From: Nitratireductor basaltis
GTDB taxonomy: Bacteria > Pseudomonadota > Alphaproteobacteria > Rhizobiales > Rhizobiaceae
Direction of reading: 5' to 3'
NCBI RefSeq assembly: GCF_000733725.1
Contig: NZ_JMQM01000001.1
Location: forward strand, 1,736,001-1,800,000
Length of the DNA stretch: 64,000 bases
The first letter of the stretch is position 1. Every line of letters starts with the position of its first letter. The position numbers and the translations under genes are program-made. Under the pieces are notes generated by a model. The model saw only the letters and a program-made list of their open reading frames with translations, was not told the origin of the DNA and did not search any database. Of this stretch, positions 27,842 through 37,646 are shown piece by piece.

Positions 27842-28480
27842 TCAGACGCCGAACACCTCGTCATAAACCTTCACCGCGGCATCGGCGCGCTGGCGCACTT
27901 CCGCGGCACTCGCACCTTCACTGTAGAGGCTGGAACCGAGGCCGAAGGTGCGGATACCGACCTTTGCATATTCGGCGAAGTTCTTCTCCGACACGCCGCC
28001 GACAGCACCGATGGGCAGGTCCTTGGGCAGCACGGCCGACATGGCCTTGATGCCCGATGCGCCGAGAATGCCCGCGGGGAAGAATTTCAGGCATGTCGCT
28101 CCAGCGCGAGCCGCCGCCAGCGCATCTGTCGGCGAGAACACACCGGGCATGGAGACCATGCCCTTCGCCACGGTCTGCCGGATGACATCGGGCTCGGTGT
28201 TCGGGCTGACAACGATGGAGCCGCCCGCATCATGCACGGCGTTCACATCTTCCACGGTGAGAACCGTACCTGCACCGATCAGCACACCCTTCGGTGCACG
28301 CCTGGCGGCGATCTCGATGGATTTGAGCGGATCGGGCGAGTTGAGCGGCACTTCGATGGCCTCGAAACCGGCCTCCAGAAGCTCGTCCACGATCCCACCC
28401 ACTTCATCGGGCTTCACGCCGCGCAAGATGCCGACGAGATCGCGCTTCAGCTTCGGCCAGGTGACGGTTTGACTGCTCAT
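27842..28480 (-). CDS. dgoA: 2-dehydro-3-deoxy-6-phosphogalactonate aldolase
   Basis: 212 aa class I aldolase of the KDPG/KDPGal family, splitting 2-keto-3-deoxy-6-phosphogalactonate into pyruvate and glyceraldehyde 3-phosphate. The Schiff-base Lys lies in CLKFFPAGILGASGIKA, the Glu in AIEVPLNSPD, and GAGTVL is typical. The EVPLNSP form rather than EVTLRTP favours the KDPGal branch. It overlaps the kinase stop by one base, so the pair forms the De Ley-Doudoroff galactonate route. Confidence 0.92.
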   Translation of the reverse strand: MSSQTVTWPKLKRDLVGILRGVKPDEVGGIVDELLEAGFEAIEVPLNSPDPLKSIEIAARRAPKGVLIGAGTVLTVEDVNAVHDAGGSIVVSPNTEPDVIRQTVAKGMVSMPGVFSPTDALAAARAGATCLKFFPAGILGASGIKAMSAVLPKDLPIGAVGGVSEKNFAEYAKVGIRTFGLGSSLYSEGASAAEVRQRADAAVKVYDEVFGV

Positions 28481-29415
28481 CAGGTATTCCCCCAGAAAGA
28501 TTGTGCTGCGGCGAAAAGGCCGCGCCGTGCCAGCGCCTCGCCATCAAGCGCCTGCGCATGAATGTCAGCGCGAGCCAGTGCCGCGCGATAAAGATCGGAA
28601 AGCGGTCCCGCGGCAACAAGGCCGACTTCTTCAGGCTCGAACGCGCGCTTCGCCGACGCGATCTCAGACCCTATGACCAGACCGGAAAGCCGCGAGGCCA
28701 GATCCCCTGCCTCCACGCCCTTGAGAAGAGCAGAGGCACGGATGGAGAAAAGCGCTTCGGTGAAGCCTCGCCCTTCAAGCATCTCATCGAGGGCCGAAGC
28801 AAATGCAGGATTTTCCGCATCGGCCTTCGCTTCGCCCAGCGTGTCGCGCAGGATCGAGTGCTTTGAGACCAGGCCGTGCATCTCGCCGGTCATGAAGGTG
28901 GTGAAGTGGACAAGCCTGCCCTCATCCACCTGAGCCCATTTCGAGTGTGTTCCCGGCATGCAGAAAATGCCGCTGGTCCGTGAACCGGCGACAGCGCCTG
29001 CAAGCTGCGTCTCCTCACCGCGCATGACATCCTCGCGACCGTCATCCATCTGGCAGGCGCCAGGCAGGATGCGAATGTCGCGCGTGGCATGAGCCACTTT
29101 GACCGCACTTTCATGAGCAGCAGCGAGATCGGCCGGCGTCTTCATATATTCCGCCTCGACCCAGCCACCGCGCGCACCGGCCATGCCGCAGATGATCACC
29201 GGCAGGCCAACTGGAGCGCCCATCTGCCCCAGATGCTTTTCCATGATCGCTTCGAAACGATCCGGCATGGCTGCGCGCATTCCCTCATCACTCGACCGGC
29301 TCTCCCGCACATCGCCTGAACGATCGAGCAGCCAGACGCGCATATTGGTCGTGCCCCAGTCGACAGCAGCACAGAACAGGTCGGACTTCGCGTTCACCGG
29401 ATCAACTCCACCCAA
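28480..29415 (-). CDS. dgoK: 2-dehydro-3-deoxygalactonokinase
   Basis: 311 aa sugar kinase. N-terminal AAVDWGTTNMRVWLLD is the phosphate-binding loop of the ASKHA fold, with PGTHSKW and GEMHGL as family motifs. It phosphorylates 2-keto-3-deoxygalactonate for the aldolase encoded next. No transporter or galactonate dehydratase lies here, so the pathway's earlier steps are elsewhere. Promoter and terminator of the neighbouring frc operon lie in the 165-base gap upstream. Confidence 0.92.
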   Translation of the reverse strand: MGGVDPVNAKSDLFCAAVDWGTTNMRVWLLDRSGDVRESRSSDEGMRAAMPDRFEAIMEKHLGQMGAPVGLPVIICGMAGARGGWVEAEYMKTPADLAAAHESAVKVAHATRDIRILPGACQMDDGREDVMRGEETQLAGAVAGSRTSGIFCMPGTHSKWAQVDEGRLVHFTTFMTGEMHGLVSKHSILRDTLGEAKADAENPAFASALDEMLEGRGFTEALFSIRASALLKGVEAGDLASRLSGLVIGSEIASAKRAFEPEEVGLVAAGPLSDLYRAALARADIHAQALDGEALARRGLFAAAQSFWGNT

Positions 29416-29534
29416 TGAGAAAATGTCTGCGCCTTTTCATTCAGACGGCAGGCTTGCGGCTTGCGCGCACTTGATAAGCGCGGAGTTGCGATCGGTCCAG
29501 TTCTTCCAAGGCATTTTCGGTTCGCTGAGATGCG

Positions 29535-29562
29535 GAAAGCCCGGCAATGATGCCGGGCTTTC
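29535..29562. terminator. Intrinsic terminator downstream of frcA
   Basis: GAAAGCCCGGC pairs with GCCGGGCTTTC around the 6-base loop, with short T-rich ends on both strands. It lies 18 bases after the frcA stop and separates the frc operon from dgoKA. Confidence 0.8.
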
Positions 29563-29579
29563 AGTCCAGATGGCCAAAA

Positions 29580-30362
29580 TCAGGCGACAGCGGCTTCGCT
29601 CGGAGGCTCCATTGCGCCTGTCATATAGGCAACGGCGTCAGACATTGTGTGCTGTTTCGGATCGATGACACAAAGACGCTGACCGAGCCGATGCACATGC
29701 ACGCGGTCCGCCACCTCGAAGACGTGAGGCATGTTGTGCGATATGAGCACTATGGGCAATCCACGGGATTTCACATCCTGGATGAGATCAAGCACCTTGC
29801 GTGATTCCTTCACGCCAAGTGCGGCGGTCGGCTCGTCCATGATGATGACCTTCGAACCGAATGTCGCGGCGCGCACCACCGCCACGCCCTGGCGCTGTCC
29901 GCCAGAAAGCGTCTCAACCGCCTGGCGGATGTTCTGGATCGTCAGCAAGCCAAGTTCGTTGAGCTTCTGGCGCGCAACCTCCTCCATCCTGTCGCGGTCC
30001 AGGGCACGCAACCAGCGCCCCCGGAAGCCCGGTTTGCGAAGCTCTCTGCCCAGGAACATGTTGTCGGCTATGGACAGCGCGGGCGACAGGGCGAGGGTCT
30101 GGTGCACCGTTTCGATGCCCGCATCACGCGCTTCCAGCGGCGAGCGGAAATCCACCTTCTGCCCGTCAAGGCGTATCTCACCTTCATCCGGACGTATGGC
30201 TCCGGAGATCGCCTTGATGAGGGTGGTCTTGCCGGCGCCATTATCACCGATGACAGCGAGCACTTCGCCGGGATAGAGATCGAAATCCGCATGATTGAGG
30301 GCAACGACCCGCCCATAGCGCTTCACCAATCCGCGGGCTGTAAGAATGGGTTGAGCCGTCAT
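29580..30362 (-). CDS. frcA: Fructose ABC transporter, ATP-binding protein
   Basis: 260 aa. Walker A is GDNGAGKTT, the ABC signature LSGGQRQGVAV, Walker B VIIMDEPTAAL, and the switch His is in LISHNMPH. It energises sugar import with FrcC and FrcB at the inner membrane. It has one nucleotide-binding domain, unlike the fused two-domain RbsA type, as in Sinorhizobium FrcA. ATG 30362 overlaps the frcC stop (ATGA); an open frame further upstream lies within frcC. Confidence 0.92.
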   Translation of the reverse strand: MTAQPILTARGLVKRYGRVVALNHADFDLYPGEVLAVIGDNGAGKTTLIKAISGAIRPDEGEIRLDGQKVDFRSPLEARDAGIETVHQTLALSPALSIADNMFLGRELRKPGFRGRWLRALDRDRMEEVARQKLNELGLLTIQNIRQAVETLSGGQRQGVAVVRAATFGSKVIIMDEPTAALGVKESRKVLDLIQDVKSRGLPIVLISHNMPHVFEVADRVHVHRLGQRLCVIDPKQHTMSDAVAYMTGAMEPPSEAAVA

Positions 30363-31438
30363 GCCGATACCTTTCTTATCCACTGGTCCATTGCCACGGC
30401 TATGATGGTCAACCAGCCAATGGCGAAGACCTGCCACAGCACATCCACCCCAGCCAGGCGCAGTCCGGAATTGAAGACGCCGACGATCAGGGCTCCGACC
30501 AGTGGGCCGATGATCGAGCCACGGCCGCCAAAAAGCGAAATACCTCCGATCACGACAGCGGTGATCGACTGAAGGTTTGCTTCCTGAAAACTCTGGGGAG
30601 AAACCGAGCCCACGCGACCAATGGCAGCCCAGGCTGCAATGCCGCAGACGAGACCGGCAAGCGCGTAGACCTGGACGAGCGTGCGGCTGGTTCTGATGCC
30701 GGCCAGTTCCGCGGCATCCTTGTCATCACCCACGGCATATACATGTCGGCCCCAGGCGGTGCGGTTCAAGACATACCAGAGGACGGCGAAGATCAGCACC
30801 ATCAACATGGAGCCGAAGGTGAATTGGGCGCCACCTATGTTGATGCTTTCGCCAAAGAACTTGAGAAGCGGAGCCTGCGCGTCAATGTCCTGGCTGCGAA
30901 TGGACTGAGCGCCCGAGAGCCAGAGGTTCAAGGCGAAGAAGATGTTCCAGGTGCCAAGCGTCACGATGAAGGGAGGCAATCTGACCTTCGTGACGAGGAA
31001 TCCGTTGAGCATCCCCGCCAGGGCGCCACAGATGAAGCCTATTCCGATCGCGACAGGTGTGGGCAGCCCCATCTGGACACCCAGATTGCCCATGATCACC
31101 GAAGCCAACACCATATTCGCCCCAACGGACAAATCGATGCCGGCCGTCAGGATGACCAGGCTTTGCGCCGCTGCGAGAATGCCAATGATCGAAACCTGCT
31201 GCATGATCAGCGACAGGTTGAACGCGCTGAAGAAGCGATCGCCTGCGATGAACCCGAAGGCAATGATGCTGATGGCCAGCACGATCACCGGCACCATCGT
31301 GGGATTGCCATGGAGAAAATGTTGAAGGCGGTCCACGAAATTCTTCTCGTGGCCTTCGAAGGCGGCTACCGACTGGTCGCTGCGATCGAGCACCTCCTCG
31401 AATTCCTGCTTGCGCGGGGCCGCGCCTGCGTCACTCAT
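30359..31438 (-). CDS. frcC: Fructose ABC transporter, permease
   Basis: 359 aa, with a cytoplasmic N-terminal tail (~55 aa) followed by eight or more membrane segments (VPVIVLAISIIAFGFIAG, LVILTAGIDLSVGANMVL, IGIGFICGALAGMLNGFL and others). Family motifs are TAGIDLSVG and the ATP-binding-protein contact AELAGIRTS. GGAGG about 5-10 bases before ATG 31438 fixes the start. It forms the import channel with FrcA. A hairpin separates it from frcB. Confidence 0.92.
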   Translation of the reverse strand: MSDAGAAPRKQEFEEVLDRSDQSVAAFEGHEKNFVDRLQHFLHGNPTMVPVIVLAISIIAFGFIAGDRFFSAFNLSLIMQQVSIIGILAAAQSLVILTAGIDLSVGANMVLASVIMGNLGVQMGLPTPVAIGIGFICGALAGMLNGFLVTKVRLPPFIVTLGTWNIFFALNLWLSGAQSIRSQDIDAQAPLLKFFGESINIGGAQFTFGSMLMVLIFAVLWYVLNRTAWGRHVYAVGDDKDAAELAGIRTSRTLVQVYALAGLVCGIAAWAAIGRVGSVSPQSFQEANLQSITAVVIGGISLFGGRGSIIGPLVGALIVGVFNSGLRLAGVDVLWQVFAIGWLTIIAVAMDQWIRKVSA

Positions 31439-31441
31439 TCT

Positions 31442-31459
31442 ATCCTCCCGTGAACTGAG
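31442..31459 (-). repeat. Leader repeat copy 1 (before frcC)
   Basis: CTCAGTTCACGGGAGGAT on the minus strand, containing the frcC Shine-Dalgarno. An identical 18-base copy precedes frcB at 32565-32582. The match extends well beyond the Shine-Dalgarno core, so it reflects duplication or a shared regulatory element. Confidence 0.6.
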
Positions 31460-31488
31460 ACGGCGTTGGCTGCCTTGAAAACGGGAAC

Positions 31489-31511
31489 GCGGAAGCGATA
31501 CACGCTTCCGC
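31489..31511 (-). promoter_or_regulatory. Intercistronic hairpin between frcB and frcC
   Basis: GCGGAAGCG pairs perfectly with CGCTTCCGC around 5 bases, 16 bases after the frcB stop. It has no T run. In ABC operons such a hairpin behind the binding-protein gene usually stabilises that mRNA part and lowers expression of the permease. Role inferred from position. Confidence 0.65.
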
Positions 31512-31526
31512 ATTCACGTGGTCGCG

Positions 31527-32558
31527 TCAGCCCCAGCAGCGATCAAGCCCCTCTTCGGAATCGATGGACTCGACCCCTTCGACAGGCTTGTCGGTCACCA
31601 GCGTCACGCCGGTGTTGAAGAAGTCGAGACCCGGGCTTGTTTCGGGAAGCTCGCCGCTTTCGGCGTATTTCTTGATGGCTTCGATGCCCATGGATGCCAT
31701 CAGCAGCGGATATTGCTGGGAGGTTGCGCCGATAATGCCTTCCTTGACATTCTGCACGCCCGGGCAGCCGCCATCGACGGATACGATCAATACATCCGCT
31801 TCCTTGCCAAACGACTTGAGCGCCTCATAGGCACCTGCGGCTGCCGGCTCGTTGATCGTGTAGACGACATTGATGTCCGGATCCTTCTGCAGAAGGTTTT
31901 CCATGGCCTTGCGCCCACCCTCTTCGTTGCCGCTGGTCACATCATTGCCGACGATCCGCGCATCATCCTCGTCGCCGATCATGTTCTCGTCCTTCAGATC
32001 GATGCCGAAGCCCTGCAGGAAGCCCTGGTTGCGCAGCACATCCACCGAAGGCTGGCTTGGCGCCAGATCCAGCAAGGCGATCTTGGCATTCTGCGCCTCG
32101 TCACCCAGGGTTTTGGCGGCCCATTGACCGATCAGTTCGCCTGCCTTGAAATTGTCGGTCGCGAAGGTTGCGTCGGCAGAATCAATGGGCTCGAGCGGCG
32201 TATCGAGCGCGATGACGAGTATACCGGCGTCGCGCGCCTTTTTCACCGCCGGCACGATGGCCTTGGTGTCGGATGCCGTCAGAAGAATGCCTTTCGCGCC
32301 GGAAGCAATGCAGGATTCGATGGCCTGCACCTGTGTCTCGTGGTCACCATCGATCTTGCCGGCATAGGTGGAAAGTTCAACGCCAAGCTCTCCGGCCTTG
32401 GCAGTTGCGCCCTCCTTCATCTTCACGAAGAACGGGTTGATATCCGTCTTGGTGATCAGGCAGGCACCGACTTCCTGTGCAGATGCCGGGCCTGAAAGGG
32501 CAAGCATCGAGGCACCGGCGATCGCGAGCGCGCTCGCCTTGAGAACTGTTCTTTTCAT
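31527..32558 (-). CDS. frcB: Fructose ABC transporter, periplasmic binding protein
   Basis: 343 aa. Signal peptide residues 1-23 ([15 protein letters not shown]...PASAQE). The mature protein is closely similar to Sinorhizobium FrcB as I remember it ([43 protein letters not shown], ending in GLDRCWG). It binds fructose, and in the Sinorhizobium system also ribose and mannose, in the periplasm. It is first in frcBCA; expression probably starts at the promoter in the operator region shared with frcR. Confidence 0.94.
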   Translation of the reverse strand: MKRTVLKASALAIAGASMLALSGPASAQEVGACLITKTDINPFFVKMKEGATAKAGELGVELSTYAGKIDGDHETQVQAIESCIASGAKGILLTASDTKAIVPAVKKARDAGILVIALDTPLEPIDSADATFATDNFKAGELIGQWAAKTLGDEAQNAKIALLDLAPSQPSVDVLRNQGFLQGFGIDLKDENMIGDEDDARIVGNDVTSGNEEGGRKAMENLLQKDPDINVVYTINEPAAAGAYEALKSFGKEADVLIVSVDGGCPGVQNVKEGIIGATSQQYPLLMASMGIEAIKKYAESGELPETSPGLDFFNTGVTLVTDKPVEGVESIDSEEGLDRCWG

Positions 32559-32564
32559 CACATG

Positions 32565-32582
32565 ATCCTCCCGTGAACTGAG
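32565..32582 (-). repeat. Leader repeat copy 2 (before frcB)
   Basis: Identical to the 18-base element before frcC, again containing GGGAGGAT as the ribosome binding site for frcB. Confidence 0.6.
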
Positions 32583-32653
32583 CGGTGGGTTTGCACTCAA
32601 TCCAGCGCCACCACCGCGGTCGTGACAACCATAGGAAACTACCGTGAGGGACG

Positions 32654-32694
32654 AGTGTCAATATATAAATCATTCTTATTTAATAATTGACACT
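32654..32694. promoter_or_regulatory. Divergent frcB / frcR operator-promoter
   Basis: AGTGTCAAT (32654-32662) is inverted at ATTGACACT (32686-32694), with an AT-rich, imperfectly symmetric middle of 23 bases. Each arm contains an outward-facing TTGACA -35 box (32687-32692 for frcR, 32661-32656 on the minus strand for frcB). AACAAT at 32710-32715 is a -10 for frcR at 17-base spacing; the frcB -10 is less clear. The likely ligand-responsive repressor is FrcR. Confidence 0.7.
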
Positions 32695-32743
32695 TGCAGT
32701 TTGTGGCGAAACAATCGGCGCGAGTTGATGGAGGATGTGGCCG

Positions 32744-33958
32744 ATGGATGCGAGTAATTCGCCGGGCCGGAAAAGAGATACGGCGCAAGGACGCGGCACA
32801 AATCAGAGCGGCATGCGCGACCATAATGAGCGGTTGGTGCTATCGCTTCTGAGGCAGCATGGCAGCCTGGCCAAGAGCGACATTGCGCGTCTGACCGGTC
32901 TTTCGGCCCAGACCGTCTCCGTTATCATGCGTGAACTGGAAGAAGAGCATCTGCTTGCGCGAGGCACGCCGAAGCGTGGCCGTGTGGGCCAGCCTTCAAT
33001 CCCCATGCATCTAAACCCGGACGGGGCCTATTTTCTCGGCCTGAAGATCGGGCGCAGAAGCTGCGAACTGGCGCTGATCGACTTCACGGGCAAGCTACGC
33101 CGAATGACCCAGCGCGCGCATCAATATCCAACACCGGCGGAGACAATTTCCTGGGTGGTGGACGAAATTGCGGCCATGAAGGAGAACGGTCTTTCGGTGG
33201 AGTGGAACCGCATCGGCGGTCTTGGGATCGCCATGCCCTTCCAGCTTTGGAACTGGGCCGATACTGCCGGTGCACCGCATGGTGCCATGGACGGTTGGCG
33301 CGAGCGGGATATCCGCGCGGAACTCAGCTCCCTTTGCCCCTTCCCGGTCTATCTGCAGAATGACGGGACCTGCGCCTGTGGCGCGGAGCTGGTATTTGGC
33401 GACACCGGCATTACCGGCGACTTCCTCTATTTTTATGTCGGCGCATTCATCGGTGGCGGCATTGCCATGGGCGGGCGCGTTTACGCGGGCCGGAGCGGGA
33501 ATGCTGGCGCGCTTGGTTCCATGCCCGTGCCCGGTCCGGGGAACTCCTACCGCCAGCTCATCGATGTAGCCTCGATCCATGTGCTTGAAAGCACGCTGCG
33601 CAAGGCCGGCTTTGACGCGCAGTTCCTGTGGACGTCGCCGGAAGACTGGGGCGATATCGACGACCACTTCGAGAACTGGCTCACTGAGGCCGCAGAAGGC
33701 CTGGCACATGCCATCGTGGCGGCTTCATCGGTGGTCGATTTCGAAGCCGCGATAATCGAGGGATGGCTGCCCCGCAGCCTTCGAGCGCGCCTGGTTGAAG
33801 AGGTTCAAAGGGCGCTTGACGAAAAGGATTCCGAAGGTCTTGTGCTTCCGGCGGTACGCGAGGGAAGCGTCGGTCGTCATGCCCGGGCGCTTGGTGGCGC
33901 CAGTCTGCCGCTGGCCGAGCGTTTCCTGATCGGCGCACCGTTCAACATCCACTCCTGA
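32744..33958 (+). CDS. frcR: ROK-family transcriptional regulator of the frc genes
   Basis: 404 aa. The N-terminal winged helix is SLAKSDIARLTGLSAQTVSVIM (about 45-66), followed by the ROK sugar-kinase-like fold. The GMPxxxxWNW-like region and the glycines of GAFIGGGIAMGG match; the ROK zinc-binding Cys cluster (CxCGxxGC) is not evident. Transcribed away from frcB from the shared palindrome and followed by frcK. ATG 32744 has GGAGG at proper distance; ATG 32735 is too close to it. Confidence 0.87.
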   Translation: MDASNSPGRKRDTAQGRGTNQSGMRDHNERLVLSLLRQHGSLAKSDIARLTGLSAQTVSVIMRELEEEHLLARGTPKRGRVGQPSIPMHLNPDGAYFLGLKIGRRSCELALIDFTGKLRRMTQRAHQYPTPAETISWVVDEIAAMKENGLSVEWNRIGGLGIAMPFQLWNWADTAGAPHGAMDGWRERDIRAELSSLCPFPVYLQNDGTCACGAELVFGDTGITGDFLYFYVGAFIGGGIAMGGRVYAGRSGNAGALGSMPVPGPGNSYRQLIDVASIHVLESTLRKAGFDAQFLWTSPEDWGDIDDHFENWLTEAAEGLAHAIVAASSVVDFEAAIIEGWLPRSLRARLVEEVQRALDEKDSEGLVLPAVREGSVGRHARALGGASLPLAERFLIGAPFNIHS

Positions 33959-33978
33959 ACATCACGAAAGACATCATC

Positions 33979-34905
33979 ATGATCCTTTGCTGCGGCGAAG
34001 CCCTTATCGACATGCTGCCCCGGGAGACGCGTGAGGGTGGCCACGCCTTTGCCCCGCATATCGGTGGCTCCGTGTTCAACTCTGCCATTGCGCTGGGGCG
34101 GCTCGGAGTGCCTGTGGGCTTCTATTCGGGCCTTTCGACCGACCTGTTCGGCACCATGCTCAGGGAGGCCCTGGAAGAGAGCCGTGTGGATCTGTCGCGC
34201 GTTCGGTTCTCCGACCTGCCAACCACGCTTGCCTTCGTGCATCTCGATGACGGCCATGCGAGCTATCGCTTCTACGACGAGAACTCGGCCGGAAGGATGC
34301 TTGATGCTGCCTCGCTTCCCGCCCTGGAGGGGATTTCAGGACTGCTGTTCGGTGGGATCAGTCTTGTGAACGAACCTGCGGCCAGCGCCTATGAGGCACT
34401 CATGGCGCGGGCGGCGAAGGATCGGGTGGTGATGCTTGATCCCAATATCCGGCCCGCCTTCATTACCGATGCAGATGAACATCGCAGGCGCCTCGCAAGG
34501 CTCGTCAAGCAGGCCGATATCGTGAAGATTTCGGTCGAGGATCTGGAATGGCTGAAGCCGAATACCGGGACCGCCGAAGCAGCATCGCAACTGCTCGAAG
34601 CGGGATGTCATATCGTGGTGGTGACCAGCGGTGGCGACGGGGCGCGTGTCTTCCTGCGCGATGAGGAGCTGCATGTGCCCGCCCACAAGGTCGAGGTGGT
34701 GGACACGGTTGGTGCGGGCGACACGTTCAATGCCGGGCTGCTCGCAGCCCTCCACGAAGGCGGCAAGCTTGGCAAGGCCGAGATCGCATCGCTCAAGGGT
34801 GCCGACCTCAGCGAAGCGCTCAGCTTTGCAGCACGCGTTGCAGCGATCACCGTTTCGCGTGCGGGCGCCAATCCGCCTTGGGCGAACGAGCTTGAGGCGG
34901 CGTGA
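33979..34905 (+). CDS. frcK: Fructokinase / PfkB-family sugar kinase
   Basis: 308 aa ribokinase-fold kinase. The first signature is GGSVFNSAIALGRLG (about 28-42) and the second DTVGAGDTFNAG with the catalytic Asp in GAGD. It phosphorylates the imported sugar, as frcK does in Sinorhizobium, where it lies with frcBCA. Here it is split off to the other strand behind frcR, 20 bases downstream. It ends 1 base before the convergent cysQ stop. Confidence 0.9.
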   Translation: MILCCGEALIDMLPRETREGGHAFAPHIGGSVFNSAIALGRLGVPVGFYSGLSTDLFGTMLREALEESRVDLSRVRFSDLPTTLAFVHLDDGHASYRFYDENSAGRMLDAASLPALEGISGLLFGGISLVNEPAASAYEALMARAAKDRVVMLDPNIRPAFITDADEHRRRLARLVKQADIVKISVEDLEWLKPNTGTAEAASQLLEAGCHIVVVTSGGDGARVFLRDEELHVPAHKVEVVDTVGAGDTFNAGLLAALHEGGKLGKAEIASLKGADLSEALSFAARVAAITVSRAGANPPWANELEAA

Positions 34906-35760
34906 TCAGGCCTTCGCCGCCTTGCCTGTTGCAACGAAGTTCGGGTTCCTGAACTGCTCCAGACCCTCGCCCTTTTTCGGCCCATAGGCGAGGAGGCTGC
35001 CGTCTTCGTGGGTGGTGCGGCCGCCTGCGGCGCGCAGGACCGCGTCCCCTGCTGCCGTGTCCCATTGCATGGTGGGGCCAAAGCGGGGGTAGAGATCGGC
35101 CTCGCCTTCCGCGATCAGGCAGAATTTGAGTGAGGAGCCGACTGACACGGTGGTCGCGCCGGGATACCGGGCGATGAAGGATTCCGTCTCGGGTGTCAGA
35201 TGCGAGCGTGAGGCGACGATGACGGGGGGATTGGGAGCCTCGCGCACCTGAATGGCTTCGCGGCTTATGATCCGGCCATCTTCGATCTTCGCCTTTTCCG
35301 CCGAACCCGGTCGTCCGCTCCACAGCGTCTGACGGGCTGGCGCATAGACGACGCCCACTTCCGGGACGCCCTTGCGCACCAGCGCGATATTGACCGTGAA
35401 GTCGGGGCGCTGGTTGATGAATTCGCGTGTTCCATCGAGCGGATCGACCAGCAGGAAACCATCCTCGCCGCAAGCCGGGATGACACCACCCGAAGCCGCC
35501 TCTTCCGAGACGCAAGGGGTGGCACCGAGTTCCTTTGCCAGTTGCTTCAGGATGATGGCCTCGGCCGCACGATCGGCAATGGTGACGGGAGAGGCATCGG
35601 CCTTCTCCTCCACCGCACAGCCCTTCTCGCGCACATCCATGATGGCCGTGCCTGCTTCGATGGCGATGGCCTCGAAAAGCGCGACCAGCGCCCCATCGTC
35701 ATGGGGCGCGTGCGCGGGCTTCAGTGTTTCGGTCAGCAAATGCCCTTGTCCTTCAGCCAT
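34906..35760 (-). CDS. cysQ: 3'(2'),5'-bisphosphate nucleotidase CysQ
   Basis: 284 aa inositol monophosphatase-fold enzyme removing the 3' phosphate of PAP/PAPS. Metal-binding motifs are visible: [19 protein letters not shown] and the C-terminal [16 protein letters not shown]. It prevents toxic PAP build-up from the sulfate activation route encoded just upstream. Its start lies inside cysNC (28-base overlap), so it is the third gene of a cysD-cysNC-cysQ unit. Confidence 0.93.
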   Translation of the reverse strand: MAEGQGHLLTETLKPAHAPHDDGALVALFEAIAIEAGTAIMDVREKGCAVEEKADASPVTIADRAAEAIILKQLAKELGATPCVSEEAASGGVIPACGEDGFLLVDPLDGTREFINQRPDFTVNIALVRKGVPEVGVVYAPARQTLWSGRPGSAEKAKIEDGRIISREAIQVREAPNPPVIVASRSHLTPETESFIARYPGATTVSVGSSLKFCLIAEGEADLYPRFGPTMQWDTAAGDAVLRAAGGRTTHEDGSLLAYGPKKGEGLEQFRNPNFVATGKAAKA

Positions 35761-37646
35761 GCTTCCAGTTCATCGGCCAGATCTTCCGGCGCGCGCCCTG
35801 CCGTCTTCAGGTGGATATCGGCACGCTCGGGCTCCTCGTAAGGGGAATCCACGCCCGTGAAGTTCTTTATCTCACCCTTCAGCGCGCGGGCATAGAGGCC
35901 CTTGGGGTCACGCTTTGCGCATTCCTCGAAAGGCGTGTCGACGAAGACCTCGACAAACTCGCCCTCCTCCATCAGTTCGCGCGCCATGCGGCGTTCCGCA
36001 CGGAAGGGCGAGATGAAGGAGACAAGCACGATGAGGCCCGCATCCGCCATCAGCTTGGCGACCTCGGCCACGCGGCGGATGTTCTCCACGCGGTCTTCCT
36101 CGGTGAAGCCCAGATCGCGGTTCAGCCCGTGGCGCACATTGTCGCCATCCAGGATATAGGTATGGCGGCCATCGGCATGAAGCTTCTTCTCCAGAAGATT
36201 GGCGATGGTCGACTTGCCCGAACCCGAAAGCCCGGTGAACCACAGGACCGCGGGCTTCTGGTGCTTCTGCTCGGCACGCGACTGCTTCGTCACATCCAGC
36301 GCCTGCCAATGGATGTTGGCCGCACGGCGCAACGGATGAAGGATCATGCCTGCGCCAACCGTGCGGTTGGTGATGCGGTCGATCAGGATGAAGGAGCCCG
36401 TGGTGCGGTTGTCGGCAAAGCTGTCGAAGGCAATCGGGGCCTGAAGCGACAGATTGCATTCGCCAACCTCGTTCATCTCCAGATGCTTGGCGGCCTCATG
36501 GGCGAAATTGTTGATATTGGTGCGGTGCTTCAGCGCCGAGACCGTGGCACTCACCTCGTCGGTTTCGGTGCGCAGCACGTAAGGACGACCGGGCATCATG
36601 GCCTGCTCGTCGAACCAGACCAGGGTTGCCGCCAGCTGATCGGCCACATGCGGGCGCGCATCGGGGGTGACCAGCATGTTGCCGCGCGAGACCTCGATCT
36701 CGTCTTCCAGCACCAGCGTGACAGCTTCACCCTCCGCCGCACGGCTCAGGTCGCCATCATAGGTCACGATGCGCCTGACGCGGGAGGGCTTGCCGGATTT
36801 GGCGACCACCACCTGATCACCCACCGCAACAGAGCCGGATGCAACCGTGCCTGCGAAACCGCGGAAGTCGAGATTGGGGCGGTTCACATATTGAACGGGA
36901 AAGCGGAACGGCTTGGCGCTCAAGCCCCGCTCGATATCCACCGTTTCCAGATGGCCGATCAGGGTCGGGCCATCATACCAGCTCATATTCTCCGACGGTC
37001 GCGAGACATTGTCGCCGAAGCGCGCCGACATGGGGATCGGCATGACGCTGGCAAAACCCAGATCCTTTGCAAAGGCGCGGTATTCCTCGACGATCTCGCC
37101 AAAACGTTCCTTCGAGAAGCCGACGAGATCGATCTTGTTGACCGCCAGCACGATGTTGCGGATGCCAAGAAGCGAGGCAATGATCGAGTGACGGCGCGTC
37201 TGCGGCAGCACACCCTGGCGCGCATCGACCAGCACCACGGCCAGATCGGCGGTGGAAGCACCTGTTGCCATGTTGCGGGTATATTGCTCGTGGCCCGGCG
37301 TGTCGGCGACGATGAATTTGCGCTTCGGGGTGGAGAAGAAGCGATAGGCGACATCGATGGTGATGCCCTGCTCGCGCTCGGCCTCAAGACCGTCGACCAG
37401 AAGGGCCAGATCGATATCCTCGCCCGTCGTGCCGTGCTTCTTCGAATCCTTTTCCAGCGCTGCCAGCTGATCCTCGAATATCAGCTTGGTGTCATAGAGA
37501 AGTCGACCGATCAGGGTCGACTTTCCGTCATCGACCGAGCCGCAGGTCAGGAAGCGCAGAAGCGTCTTGTTTTCCTGGGCGGCGAGATAATCGCGGATGC
37601 CTTCAACGGCAGCTTCAGTGGCGGGGTTCAGGTTTGCGTCCAGCAT
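35733..37646 (-). CDS. cysNC: Fused sulfate adenylyltransferase GTPase subunit / APS kinase
   Basis: 637 aa. Residues about 25-440 are an EF-Tu-like GTPase (G1 [11 protein letters not shown]3 [12 protein letters not shown]4 NKIDL) that drives APS synthesis with CysD. Residues about 460-637 are APS kinase ([37 protein letters not shown]). This CysN-CysC (NodQ-like) fusion is common in rhizobia. It makes PAPS from sulfate, ATP and GTP. It overlaps the cysD stop by one base. Confidence 0.95.
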   Translation of the reverse strand: MLDANLNPATEAAVEGIRDYLAAQENKTLLRFLTCGSVDDGKSTLIGRLLYDTKLIFEDQLAALEKDSKKHGTTGEDIDLALLVDGLEAEREQGITIDVAYRFFSTPKRKFIVADTPGHEQYTRNMATGASTADLAVVLVDARQGVLPQTRRHSIIASLLGIRNIVLAVNKIDLVGFSKERFGEIVEEYRAFAKDLGFASVMPIPMSARFGDNVSRPSENMSWYDGPTLIGHLETVDIERGLSAKPFRFPVQYVNRPNLDFRGFAGTVASGSVAVGDQVVVAKSGKPSRVRRIVTYDGDLSRAAEGEAVTLVLEDEIEVSRGNMLVTPDARPHVADQLAATLVWFDEQAMMPGRPYVLRTETDEVSATVSALKHRTNINNFAHEAAKHLEMNEVGECNLSLQAPIAFDSFADNRTTGSFILIDRITNRTVGAGMILHPLRRAANIHWQALDVTKQSRAEQKHQKPAVLWFTGLSGSGKSTIANLLEKKLHADGRHTYILDGDNVRHGLNRDLGFTEEDRVENIRRVAEVAKLMADAGLIVLVSFISPFRAERRMARELMEEGEFVEVFVDTPFEECAKRDPKGLYARALKGEIKNFTGVDSPYEEPERADIHLKTAGRAPEDLADELEAWLKDKGIC

